DNA of 64,000 bases from Pontiella sulfatireligans (GTDB taxonomy: Bacteria; Verrucomicrobiota; Kiritimatiellia; Kiritimatiellales; Pontiellaceae), in NCBI RefSeq assembly GCF_900890705.1, contig NZ_CAAHFH010000001.1, positions 3,224,001 through 3,288,000 on the forward strand, given 5' to 3'. Numbering within the stretch: position 1 is the stretch's first letter; the number at the start of each line of letters is the position of its first letter. Positions 54,325-62,707 of the stretch are shown one piece after another. The translations under genes were made by a program, and so were the position numbers. The notes below the pieces were generated by a model. It did not search any database. It had not been told where the DNA came from and was given only the letters and a program-made list of their open reading frames with translations.

Positions 54325-57087
54325 GTGAAAAATGATTCTGAAATTTCATCGCGCTTTGTCGTTGGCATTGACCTCGGGACGACCAACTCGGCGGTTGCCT
54401 TCATCGACATGGAGCAGGAAGGCTTCGAAGCAACGGTTTTTCCGGTGCACCAATTGGTCGCGCCGGGAACGGTTGAGGCGCGCGACTCGCTGCCGTCGTT
54501 CCACTATGAACCGGCCAAGGGCGAGTTCGAAGCGGAGGCCCTGACGCTCCCGTGGTCCAGCGAAGGGAAAAGCGTGGTGGGCGTGCTGGCGCGCGAGCAC
54601 GGCGCCGCCGTGCCGGGGCGGCTGGCGGTTTCGGCCAAGTCGTGGTTGAGCCATGGCGGCGTCGACCGCAATGCGGCGCTGCTGCCGTGGCACGGTGCGG
54701 AGCGCGTGCATAAAATTTCTCCGGGCGAAGCGAGCCGGCGTTATTTGGAACACATCCGCCACGCGTGGGATCATGCTCACCCGGAGCAGCCGCTGGCGGA
54801 ACAGGACGTGGTGCTGACCGTGCCGGCTTCCTTCGACGAAGTGGCGCGCGAACTCACTGTAGACGCGGCACGCAACGCCGGCCTGCCCAAACTGTGTTTG
54901 CTGGAAGAACCGCAGGCGGCCTTCTATGCCTGGATGCGCGAGCACCGACAGGCCGAAGGCATGCAGACCGGGCAATCTATTCTCGTGTGCGACATCGGCG
55001 GCGGCACCACCGACCTGACGCTGATCGAGGTCGAAGACGGCAAGGATGAAACGCTGGCCTACCGCCGGGTCGCCGTGGGCGAGCATTTGCTGCTCGGCGG
55101 CGATAATCTGGATTTGGCGCTGGCCCACCACATTGAAGAAAAGATGGGCGGCGAAAAGCTGTCGCCCGCCGTGTGGAGCGTTTTGGTGCGGCGCTGCCAG
55201 CAGGCGAAGGAAACCCTGCTGCAACCCAACGCTCCGGAGAACTGCACCATCCATCTGCCGGCGCGCGGCAGAAGCGTGGTGGGCGGAAGCCGGCAGGTTG
55301 AGCTCGAACGCGACGAAGCGCTGCGCCTGCTGGCCGAAGGTTTCCTGCCCGAAGCCGCTGAAGGAGACAAACCTGAATTACGCCAATCCGGATTCCAGGA
55401 ATTCGGCCTGCCCTATGCGCCGGACGCAGCCATCACCCGCTATGTGACCACCTTCCTCGCGGAGCACGGCAACGCGCGACCGGACTATATTCTTTTCAAC
55501 GGCGGCTTTTTTGAATCGGCCGTGCTGCGCGACCGGCTGTTGAGCGTGCTGGCAAAGGCGCTCGGATGGGAACCGCACGTGCTGCGGGCCGACCGACTGG
55601 ACTTAGCCGTGGCGTATGGCGCGGCGGAATACGGCCGCGTACGGCGCGGCCAAGGCACGCGCATTACCGGCGGTCTGGCACGCACCTACTATCTGGGCGT
55701 TGGTCAGGACAACGGCGAAACGGCATCCGTTTGCCTGCTGCCGGCCGGGCTGGAGGAAGGCGAAACCGTCGAGCTGGCGGATCGCACCTTCCAATTGCAG
55801 ATCCGCAAGCCGGTGGAGTTCCCGCTCTACACCTCCAGCACGCGGACGACCGATAAGCCCGGCGACCTGCTGGCCATCGACGAGGAATCGATGCGCCCGA
55901 TGCCGTCGATTAAAACGGTGGTCAACTCGGGCAAAAAGAAAAAAGGGGCGGAGACGATCAATGTGCAGGTGCACGCGCGACTGACGGAGATCGGCACCAT
56001 CGAGGTTTGGCTGGCCGAAAAAGGCGGCAACCGCGAATGGCGGCTGCAGTTTGATGCGCGCGCCGCCACACAGACCGAGCGCGCCGTTGAGGAAGATACG
56101 GCCAACCGCGCTGGGCTGGTGGACGAAAGCTTGGTGGAAACCGGCGCAGCGGTGATCCAATCGGCACTGGACCCGAAACGCACCGGCGAACCCAACGCCT
56201 TGCTGAAACAGCTTGAAGCCGCCACCGGCATGGACCGCGGCGACTGGCCCCCTGCTCTGCTGCGCCGATGGTTCGAGGAAACGTTGCCATTGGCGACTTG
56301 CCGGCAAGCCAGCGCCGTATTGGAGTCGCGCTGGCTCAATCTCGCCGGCTACGCCCTGCGCCCGGGCTACGGCTTTGCCGCCGACGACTGGCGCGTTGGA
56401 AATGCATGGCTGATGAAGCAGGACGGCGTTGCGAACCATCGCAACGAAATGTGCCGGGCGGAATGGTGGATTTTTTGGAGGCGCATCGCGGGCGGCCTTA
56501 CGGAAAACCAGCAAGTGGAACTCTCCGGACCGATCATTAAAATGTGGAGCTCCCGCATTCTAAATCCTGCGGGGCAAAAGCCGCCGAAGCAAAACAGCTT
56601 CCAGTTCGGCGACCACGAAAGCGCGGAGGTTTGGCGCCTGCTCGGCTCGCTGGAACGGCTCCCGGCCACCAAGAAGGTTCTCTTGGGCGAGTTGCTGCTG
56701 ACCTGGCTAGAGCGCAAAGGCGCAAAGATTTCGAACGGCGCGGCGGTTTGGGCGTTGGGGCGCATCGGTGCACGCGTGCCGGCCTACGGCCCGCTGAATA
56801 CGGTGGTTCCCGCCGAGAAGGCGGAGGAATGGGCGCTGCGCTTGATGGCGCTTCGCGACGCGACGAAGGAATCCGCTTTTGCCCTGATGCATCTTTCCCG
56901 CTGCACGGGCGACCGCTACCGCGACCTGCCCGAAGAGAGCCGGGAAAAAGCGTTGGCGTGGCTGAAGGAACACAAAGCCTCGGAACGGCTGCTCGAACTG
57001 GTACGCGACGGCAGCCTGCTGGATGCGGAAGAGCAGGACCGCGCCTTTGGCGAAGCGCTGCCTCCCGGCCTGCACCTCGCTGGATAA
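54325..57087 (+). CDS. Hsp70-family protein with C-terminal DUF3731-type extension
   Basis: A 920-residue protein. The Hsp70 ATPase has VGIDLGTTNSAVAF near residue 13, ILVCDIGGGTTDLTLI near 219 and YILFNGGFFESAVL near 390. A short beta domain follows to about 590. The last 320 residues are a helical extension of the DUF3731 type (RWFEETLPLATCRQASAV, RPGYGFAADDWRVGNAW, EWWIFWRRIAGGLTE). I chose the GTG at 54325. An alternative GTG at 54262 falls in the loop of a palindrome, which makes it unlikely. It forms a cassette with DUF2760 and the shorter Hsp70. A relic resembling its 3' end is found at 57589-57663. Confidence 0.88.
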   Translation: MKNDSEISSRFVVGIDLGTTNSAVAFIDMEQEGFEATVFPVHQLVAPGTVEARDSLPSFHYEPAKGEFEAEALTLPWSSEGKSVVGVLAREHGAAVPGRLAVSAKSWLSHGGVDRNAALLPWHGAERVHKISPGEASRRYLEHIRHAWDHAHPEQPLAEQDVVLTVPASFDEVARELTVDAARNAGLPKLCLLEEPQAAFYAWMREHRQAEGMQTGQSILVCDIGGGTTDLTLIEVEDGKDETLAYRRVAVGEHLLLGGDNLDLALAHHIEEKMGGEKLSPAVWSVLVRRCQQAKETLLQPNAPENCTIHLPARGRSVVGGSRQVELERDEALRLLAEGFLPEAAEGDKPELRQSGFQEFGLPYAPDAAITRYVTTFLAEHGNARPDYILFNGGFFESAVLRDRLLSVLAKALGWEPHVLRADRLDLAVAYGAAEYGRVRRGQGTRITGGLARTYYLGVGQDNGETASVCLLPAGLEEGETVELADRTFQLQIRKPVEFPLYTSSTRTTDKPGDLLAIDEESMRPMPSIKTVVNSGKKKKGAETINVQVHARLTEIGTIEVWLAEKGGNREWRLQFDARAATQTERAVEEDTANRAGLVDESLVETGAAVIQSALDPKRTGEPNALLKQLEAATGMDRGDWPPALLRRWFEETLPLATCRQASAVLESRWLNLAGYALRPGYGFAADDWRVGNAWLMKQDGVANHRNEMCRAEWWIFWRRIAGGLTENQQVELSGPIIKMWSSRILNPAGQKPPKQNSFQFGDHESAEVWRLLGSLERLPATKKVLLGELLLTWLERKGAKISNGAAVWALGRIGARVPAYGPLNTVVPAEKAEEWALRLMALRDATKESAFALMHLSRCTGDRYRDLPEESREKALAWLKEHKASERLLELVRDGSLLDAEEQDRAFGEALPPGLHLAG

Positions 57088-57142
57088 TAAGCGGTTACCG
57101 GTTTCCTATTATAGAAGCAGGAAACCGGGGCCGCTGTGCGGA

Positions 57143-57268
57143 TTAAATTGCGTCGGATCTCTTGTTCTTGGCCTTTTCCTTTTTGGCCGCCCGCTTTTCC
57201 TTCAAGGTCATCTGCGGTTCTTTCTGTTTTTCCCGCTGTCCTTTGTCTTTTTTACCTTTTTCGCCCAT
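57143..57268 (-). CDS. 41-residue lysine-rich protein
   Basis: A very small basic protein (MGEKGKKDKGQREKQ start, MTLKEKRAAKKEKAK near the end). GGAGG lies 7 bases before the ATG, an excellent site, which argues that it is real; the longer frame to 57334 has none. Small lysine-rich proteins starting MGEKGKKDKG are found in several bacteria as hypotheticals. The charge pattern suggests nucleic-acid or ribosome association, but that is a guess. It is convergent with the Hsp70 gene, 55 bases away. Confidence 0.65.
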   Translation of the reverse strand: MGEKGKKDKGQREKQKEPQMTLKEKRAAKKEKAKNKRSDAI

Positions 57269-57588
57269 GTCTATTCCTCCGTCATTCTGCTGCGTCCGAT
57301 GCTGAAGTTCAGCGGAAAGCCTCCGCCGCAGCATCGTTGTGGCATCTTTTCAGACACCGGTCGTGCGTTTTTAAAATTAATTCATGTCGGAGAGCAGGGT
57401 TTCCTGCAGATCATTGACCGCCCCTACGAAACACTCGGAGTCTGGCGCCGCGCAGGAAGGTAATGCATTGTGGCAGAAAATGCTCACTCGTTCCAACCCT
57501 CTCTCGGTTAACCAATGAGAATCGTACAACCAATCCCCGAATACGCAACACTTGTTTCCCGGCGAAAGTGTCTGGATTGGAGCATGGA
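57269..57588. other. Gene-free stretch before the histidine kinase
   Basis: Apart from the promoter region of the 41-residue protein I see no supportable gene here. Open frames exist on both strands but lack ribosome-binding sites and family features. Confidence 0.4.
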
Positions 57589-57663
57589 GGCGGGCTGCTG
57601 GATGCGGAAGAGCAGGACCACACCTTTGGCGAAAGCTGGCTCCCGAACTACACATCGCTGGCT
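57589..57663 (+). pseudogene. Relic of an Hsp70 (DUF3731-type) gene 3' end
   Basis: The sequence reads GLLDAEEQDHTFGESW in the plus frame, matching SLLDAEEQDRAFGEAL at the end of the large Hsp70 (57010-57085). The first 45 bases differ at only a few positions; the rest is more diverged. Nothing else of the gene remains upstream. It overlaps, antisense, the last codons of the kinase gene. Confidence 0.75.
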
Positions 57664-58793
57664 GATATCTTGCCCTGTGGAAGGAGCAAACGGAAAACCG
57701 TACCGTCGGCAGCGGTGGAGTTGAAGGTAATGGAGCCTCCTAAGACCGTTTCTGCGAACAGTTTCATGGAATAGGTTCCCAAGCCGCGTCCTGTGCCGGA
57801 CTTCGTGCTGAAGTGGCGCTGGAATATCCGAGGTTGAATCTCCGGAGGGATAACCTGCCTATTCCATACGCAAAACGCATCACTCTCCTTGGAAGGCTCC
57901 ACCCAGAAACGGACGGTACCGCCGGGATCGGTGCCCTCGAAGGCATTAATGAACATGTTGAGCAGCATGCGGCGGAGCAGCGACAGGTCCGTAACCAGCA
58001 CCTTCCCCGGATCTGGCGGAACGATGTCCAACCGTTTTCCCGCCAAACGCTCGTTGGCATTGAGATTGAACTGCAACTGTTCGAGCAAATGATCCAGCCG
58101 GATTCGCTCGTAGACCGGGCGGTATGTGGAATCGTTCGCCAGCAATAGCATTTGGTGGAGCTCTATATCCTTGCTCAGGTGGTGGAGCATGTCCCTAATG
58201 GTCCGGGCGTCTTCGTTTCCAGGCAAATCCTGCAAGTGCAGCTCGCTCGTTCCCATAAGCCCGGAAAGCGTGTTGTTGAGATCATGGAAAAAAGACGCTT
58301 CCAACTCGGACCAAGCCTGATGATCCGTAATGTCCTGCATGAACAGCAGTATGAAACGGAGCCCGTCAAAATAGACGGGAATGGCCTGCACCTTGAAGCA
58401 ACAGTCGTCGCGCTTTCCGTTCCTTTCGACCGTTGCCGCGCAAATGCGCTCCTCCGGTTTTTCGTGCTCGATGGCGCAGGCCATCGCGATGGCCGCGCCG
58501 CAGGTGGCGCAATACGGCGTAGTGCCGCATCCGTTGGGCGCCTCGTTGGCATGTATGCATTGAATAGCCTGACCGGGGCGAAGCCCCACCACCGACTCCA
58601 AATCCGCAATGCCAAGAGCTTCAAGCGCGGCGTCGTTCACAGAAATAATCTGCCGCTGCGGGTTAAGAATGGCGACCAATCCGGAAACGGACTTCATCAA
58701 CCCGCCAATAACGGGATTGAGGGAGGAGACCTTTACCGCCTCCTCAAGGGCTTCTTCCGTTGCCCGTTCCGCTGATGCAAAGAATGTGTTCAT
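57648..58793 (-). CDS. PAS-domain sensor histidine kinase
   Basis: A 381-residue cytoplasmic kinase without transmembrane segments. The PAS domain spans about 35-160 (MKSVSGLVAILNPQRQIISV). It contains a cysteine-rich insert (CGTTPYCATCGAAIAMAC) plus CIH and CC further along, which could bind metal or haem or react to redox state. The H-box is FFHDLNNTLSGLMG near residue 170. The HATPase domain follows, with MFINAFEG (N-box), a lid region GTGRGLGTYSMKLFAE and a closing GGSITFNSTAADGTVF. No response regulator is adjacent. The final codons lie in the Hsp70 relic, so the original C-terminus may have been changed. Confidence 0.85.
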   Translation of the reverse strand: MNTFFASAERATEEALEEAVKVSSLNPVIGGLMKSVSGLVAILNPQRQIISVNDAALEALGIADLESVVGLRPGQAIQCIHANEAPNGCGTTPYCATCGAAIAMACAIEHEKPEERICAATVERNGKRDDCCFKVQAIPVYFDGLRFILLFMQDITDHQAWSELEASFFHDLNNTLSGLMGTSELHLQDLPGNEDARTIRDMLHHLSKDIELHQMLLLANDSTYRPVYERIRLDHLLEQLQFNLNANERLAGKRLDIVPPDPGKVLVTDLSLLRRMLLNMFINAFEGTDPGGTVRFWVEPSKESDAFCVWNRQVIPPEIQPRIFQRHFSTKSGTGRGLGTYSMKLFAETVLGGSITFNSTAADGTVFRLLLPQGKISASDV

Positions 58794-58967
58794 CACCCCG
58801 ATCTCCGCAAAATCAAATTACACAATCGCAACCCAACCGCGCATACAGCGAAGAGAATGGCAAACTTTTGAGATAAGTCAAACCGCGATCGGCCGAATGC
58901 AAAAAAGCCGGAATCGTTAGAAACTTTATCATCAAAGTTATAGATACGGACTTCTCTGATTGACGAG

Positions 58968-59921
58968 TTATGGAATAGTGATTCGGAAAAACGCCGCATT
59001 CGTCGAGGCGGGCAAGACCCAGTTGGTCGAGGTTGTATCGGGAATGATTGCGCTGACATTGGTCCATGCAGAACCAAAAAGATCTCCGGTTTGCTCCGCA
59101 TAGTTCGATACCCCGATCGAGAGGTTGCTGACTTCCAGCATAATGGTTTCGAAGGCCATGGAAATTGATTCAATCCGTGGCTGTTGCTTCACCCGCTGTC
59201 GTTCGATGGCAGAAACCACCGCGGGATACCAGTTGGCGGCCATTTTATCGTAGCCGATTTGCGAAGGGTGCAGATCGTCGGCCAAATCGGATGAGGCATA
59301 ATCGATCCCTGCCCCGTTTTCCATATCAACCATCAGCAAATCATCTCCGTCGTCAGCAATGCGCATCTGGGCCATGACGTTGAGGTTGCTGTTGTAGGCC
59401 GTAATCTCCGCGTTGCGGGAATAAGCCGGCTTCGCTCTGATAATCCGCGCCAGCACAACCGTTGCCTTGCTGTTGGCGGCATAGATTTCATCCAGAATCT
59501 GTGCCACTTCGTTTGCATCGGCATTATTGCCGTTGCTGTCGTTGATGTCGTTCGTGCCGATGTGCAAAAGAATAATATCCGGCTGGATAGACGCCATCCA
59601 ACCGCTTATATGCCCTAAAATCGTGCCCGGAGAGGTGGGATGCGCGGCGTACCACCCGTCGTGGCCTTGATGCTGATTATCAGCAAAGCTCCCGTTCGCC
59701 TCCCCGCCGACAAAATCGGTGTCATATCCCGCATCTGACAGCAGCTCCTTGAGCTTTTTACGATAGCTGTTTCCATCGCCATTATATGTTCCGCGGGTAA
59801 TGGAATCGCCCAATGGCAGGATACGTACAGGAATCCCGTATGCCGGACAGAGCAACAAACCCCATGCGACATACAACAATCCGGCCCTCATTAGACTAGT
59901 TCTTGCGGGTAACATGATCAT
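58968..59921 (-). CDS. Exported SGNH/GDSL hydrolase
   Basis: A 317-residue secreted esterase-like protein. A signal peptide spans residues about 1-29 (GLLYVAWGLLLCPAYG). The SGNH blocks are clear: GDSITRG with the nucleophile serine at 40, the conserved glycine in GGEANGSFADNQHQGHDGW, GTNDIND near 118, and the catalytic D-x-x-H in DDLHPSQIG near 215. The last 75 residues form an extra beta-rich part (FETIMLEVSNLSIGVSNYA). Similar enzymes deacetylate polysaccharides. No ribosome-binding site is obvious before the ATG. Confidence 0.88.
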   Translation of the reverse strand: MIMLPARTSLMRAGLLYVAWGLLLCPAYGIPVRILPLGDSITRGTYNGDGNSYRKKLKELLSDAGYDTDFVGGEANGSFADNQHQGHDGWYAAHPTSPGTILGHISGWMASIQPDIILLHIGTNDINDSNGNNADANEVAQILDEIYAANSKATVVLARIIRAKPAYSRNAEITAYNSNLNVMAQMRIADDGDDLLMVDMENGAGIDYASSDLADDLHPSQIGYDKMAANWYPAVVSAIERQRVKQQPRIESISMAFETIMLEVSNLSIGVSNYAEQTGDLFGSAWTNVSAIIPDTTSTNWVLPASTNAAFFRITIP

Positions 59922-59961
59922 ATTAATAACGTATTAATCAGGAAAAGAAACCCTCCAAATC

Positions 59962-59988
59962 AAAAAAAACGCCCCCGAAGGGACGCTT
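59962..59988 (-). terminator. Terminator of hcp
   Basis: On the minus strand GCGTCCC-TTCG-GGGGCG forms a stem followed by eight T residues, about 25 bases after the hcp stop. Confidence 0.8.
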
Positions 59989-60013
59989 TTCCAAGCCTGT
60001 AAAAACAGTGAAA

Positions 60014-61606
60014 CTAGGCGCCGAGGCACTGTTTCATGTCTTCCTCAACGGTGGTAACAGGTGCAATGTTGAAGTTGTCAACGAGCACTTGCAGCACGGT
60101 CGGGGTGATGAAGGCCGGCAGGGTTGGGCCCACCTTGATGTCCTTAATGCCGAGGTGCAGCAGCGACAGCAGGATGCAAATGGCCTTTTGCTCGTACCAC
60201 GAAAGGATCATGGAGAGCGGCAGGTCGTTCACGTCGCACTCGAAGGCGCCGGCGAGCGCCACAGCCACCTGGATGGCGGAGTAGGCATCGTTGCACTGGC
60301 CCATGTCGATCAGGCGCGGAATGCCGCCGATGTCGCCGAAGTCGAGCTTGTTGAAACGGAACTTGCCGCAGGCCAGCGTCAGGATGGCGCAATCGTCCGG
60401 AACGGCTTCGGCAAACTCGGTGTAGTAGTTGCGTCCCGGCTTCGCGCCGTCGCAACCGCCCACGAGGAAGAAGTGTTTCAGATCGCCGCTCTTGACGGCG
60501 TCGATGATCTGAGGAGCAACACCGAGTACGGCATTGTGGCCAAAACCGGTCAAGATGGTTTTTTCTTCTTCGGTTTCGGCAAAGCCGTCGGCTTCGAGAG
60601 CGGCTTCGATGACGGGCGTGTAATCGCCGTTATCGATATGCTGAACGCCGGGCCACTGAACGAGGCCGCAGGTAAAGATGCGGGCCTTGTAGTTTTCTTT
60701 CGGCTTCTGGATGCAGTTGGTGGTCATCAGGATCGAACCGGGGAACGCTTCGAACTCGGCGCGCTGGTCCTGCCATGCGCCGCCATAGTTGCCGACGAGG
60801 TGCTTGTATTTCTTTAATTCCGGATAGCCGTGGCAGGGCAGCATTTCACCGTGGGTGTAAATGTTGATGCCCTTGCCTTCGGTCTGCTTGAGCAACAGGT
60901 CGAGATCCTTGAGGTCGTGCCCGGAGATGAGGATCGCCTTGCCCTTGACCGGCGTGATGCGGACGGGGGTCGGGACCGGATGGCCATAGGTGCCGGTGTT
61001 GGCGGAATCGAGCAGCGCCATTACGGTCAGGTTGACTTCGCCTACTTTCAGCGTCAGCGCAACGAGCTCGTCAACGGTCGGCGCCGGGTTGAGCAGGAAA
61101 GCCATCGCTTCGTGGAAGAAGGCGAATACGGAGTCGTCTTCCTTTTCGAGAACGAAGGCGTGGTCGGCATAGGCCGCGGTGCCCTTCAGTCCATAGATGA
61201 TGAGTTCCTGCAGGCCGGTCACATCCTCACCGAGGGTGTTCATGCGGCTTTCGATGCCCACCTTTTCGCCTTGGGAAATCAGACCGTCCATGTCGCCGGC
61301 CAGTTCAAACTCGCCGCCGAGGTCTTTCAGCACCTGTGCGCCGCGGCTGATGATGCCTGCGATGTCTTTGGGATCAAAATTCACGTTGGTGACGGTGGTG
61401 AAGAGGCCTTCCATCACGTAGAGGTCGGCATCGCGGGTCGTTTTTCCGGCGGCGCGGGCTTCGAGGGCCTTGACGGAAATTTGTTTGCACAGTTCAATCA
61501 GCAGGTCCTGCAGGGCTGCGGTTTCGGGGTCTTTTCCGCAGACGCCGAACGCGGTGCATCCGGTGGACTGGCTGGTTTGTTCACACTGGTAACAGAACAT
61601 ACTCAT
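60014..61606 (-). CDS. hcp: Hydroxylamine reductase (hybrid-cluster protein)
   Basis: A 530-residue cytoplasmic protein with a [4Fe-4S] cluster and a hybrid 4Fe-2O-2S cluster. It reduces hydroxylamine and is proposed to act on nitric oxide in other bacteria. The N-terminal cysteines CYQC-x8-C-x5-C (residues 5-22) have the class I spacing. Hybrid-cluster ligands are visible: ISGHDLKD, GEMLPCHGYPEL, TTNCIQ, FTCGLVQWPG, LACGKFRFNK and the following FGDIGGIPRLIDMGQCND. AGGAG lies 8 bases before the ATG. No hcr-type reductase is adjacent. An FNR-type box and matching -10 lie upstream, so it should be induced when oxygen is absent. Confidence 0.95.
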   Translation of the reverse strand: MSMFCYQCEQTSQSTGCTAFGVCGKDPETAALQDLLIELCKQISVKALEARAAGKTTRDADLYVMEGLFTTVTNVNFDPKDIAGIISRGAQVLKDLGGEFELAGDMDGLISQGEKVGIESRMNTLGEDVTGLQELIIYGLKGTAAYADHAFVLEKEDDSVFAFFHEAMAFLLNPAPTVDELVALTLKVGEVNLTVMALLDSANTGTYGHPVPTPVRITPVKGKAILISGHDLKDLDLLLKQTEGKGINIYTHGEMLPCHGYPELKKYKHLVGNYGGAWQDQRAEFEAFPGSILMTTNCIQKPKENYKARIFTCGLVQWPGVQHIDNGDYTPVIEAALEADGFAETEEEKTILTGFGHNAVLGVAPQIIDAVKSGDLKHFFLVGGCDGAKPGRNYYTEFAEAVPDDCAILTLACGKFRFNKLDFGDIGGIPRLIDMGQCNDAYSAIQVAVALAGAFECDVNDLPLSMILSWYEQKAICILLSLLHLGIKDIKVGPTLPAFITPTVLQVLVDNFNIAPVTTVEEDMKQCLGA

Positions 61607-61669
61607 GATTTCTTCTCCTAGGTTATTAATCGGAAAATCCGATCATCTTGGTTTCAAATGATGCAAACG

Positions 61670-61710
61670 ATAATACACCCCTTTAAGAACCGATCCTTGA
61701 TTTAGATCAA
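61670..61710 (-). promoter_or_regulatory. FNR/DNR-type box and -10 of hcp
   Basis: TTGATTTAGATCAA (61697-61710) is a perfect TTGAT-N4-ATCAA site. On the minus strand TATTAT (61675-61670) has its centre 31 bases further on, the spacing of a class II FNR-activated promoter (box centred near -41.5). The transcript would start near 61662. Confidence 0.8.
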
Positions 61711-61749
61711 GAAGGCGCATTTTTTCGGAAAAGAGAGGAACAGAGGCCG

Positions 61750-62466
61750 TCATGGAAGCTGGTCATGAAAGGTGATTTGCGGATCCAGGCCGTGGAATGC
61801 CGTCCTTCGACCTTGTCGGTTTTTTTTGCAGTCGACTTTGATCGCCAGGCCGGTTACCGGCGGAGCCATTCTGCCGAACGCCTCCTTAAACTTGTCCGAC
61901 AAGGCAAAATGAGTAGTGACGAGCTCCTTCGTGCCGTCAGCCGAAATACAGCAGCAGCGGCCGCTTTGCTGCCAGTAGTCGCCGAAATAGGCCTCTCCAA
62001 CCTTTTCCCCGTCCGCGTGGAACAGGCCGATGAAATAAGGGAGGTTCGGAACCACCAGGTTGCCGCGGCTGATCTTTTCGATGCCGAAGGTGATCACAAC
62101 GTCGATCGCCTCGCGGATGTTCCAGGTTTTATCTTTCGGGCCGGACCAGTCAGCGCCCTTGGGGTATTGATCCACCCCCCACTCGATCACCACATGATGT
62201 GCATTTTTCAAAAACACCGAAGGTTCAAACTCATAAATCAACGCGCCGGAGTCGCTCCCCATGGCTTCAAGCACCTGCGTTCCGTTTTCAAAGCGGGGAT
62301 TCATTTTCAGGATCTTGCCCTGGTTCTTCCAGCCCTGCTCGTTGAACCAGCCTTTCACATCGCCCTTGGCGGTGGAAAAATCAAGCTCGTACACCACCGC
62401 CGAAAAAACGGCCGAACCGCTCAGCAGCAAGGCGGACAACACAACCGCCGGTTTAATCAAATTCAT
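61750..62466 (-). CDS. Exported protein of unknown function (possibly DUF3047-like)
   Basis: A 238-residue protein with a signal peptide (LIKPAVVLSALLLSGSAVFSA, cleavage near residue 22). The mature part has a beta-rich pattern with LIYEFEPSVFLKNAHHVVIEW, YPKGADWSGPKDKTWN, and VVITFGIEKISRG. The PKGADWS segment reminded me of DUF3047, but I am not sure. I start at the ATG at 62466, preceded by GAGGGGG; a longer frame runs back through the tRNA gene and is an artefact. It is convergent with nothing and ends 143 bases from hcp. Confidence 0.75.
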   Translation of the reverse strand: MNLIKPAVVLSALLLSGSAVFSAVVYELDFSTAKGDVKGWFNEQGWKNQGKILKMNPRFENGTQVLEAMGSDSGALIYEFEPSVFLKNAHHVVIEWGVDQYPKGADWSGPKDKTWNIREAIDVVITFGIEKISRGNLVVPNLPYFIGLFHADGEKVGEAYFGDYWQQSGRCCCISADGTKELVTTHFALSDKFKEAFGRMAPPVTGLAIKVDCKKNRQGRRTAFHGLDPQITFHDQLP

Positions 62467-62522
62467 CACGAACCCCCTCAATAATTGAGAGCAGTATAAG
62501 CTTTGAGCAGACGCGCGACGAC

Positions 62523-62551
62523 AAAAAAAGGCTCCAGCCAAAGCTGGAGCC
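62523..62551 (-). terminator. Terminator after tRNA-Leu
   Basis: GGCTCCAGC/GCTGGAGCC is a perfect 9-base stem followed by seven T residues on the minus strand, directly behind the tRNA. Confidence 0.92.
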
Positions 62552-62558
62552 TTCAGAA

Positions 62559-62645
62559 TGGTGCACCCGAATGGAGTCGAACCATCACGCCATTGCTGGC
62601 ACAAGAACCTGAATCTTGCGTGTCTACCAATTTCACCACGGGTGC
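62559..62645 (-). tRNA. tRNA-Leu (anticodon CAG)
   Basis: On the minus strand GCACCCG at the 5' end pairs with CGGGTGC before ACCA; the CCA is encoded. The anticodon stem is CAAGA/TCTTG with loop TTCAGGT, giving anticodon CAG. The D-arm (TGGTGAAATTGGTAGACA), a long variable arm (TGCCAGCAATGGCGT) and TTCGACTC complete a class II tRNA-Leu of 87 bases. It reads CUG codons. Confidence 0.95.
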
Positions 62646-62707
62646 GGTAAAGGGCGATATGTATAGCGATCCGCCCAAAGCGAGTCAACGCCCGAAATTC
62701 AAAAAAA

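Noticed and set aside
57023..57463. 146-codon plus-strand frame after the large Hsp70
   Set aside because: It begins inside the Hsp70 gene, overlaps the 41-residue gene antisense and has no start signal of its own.
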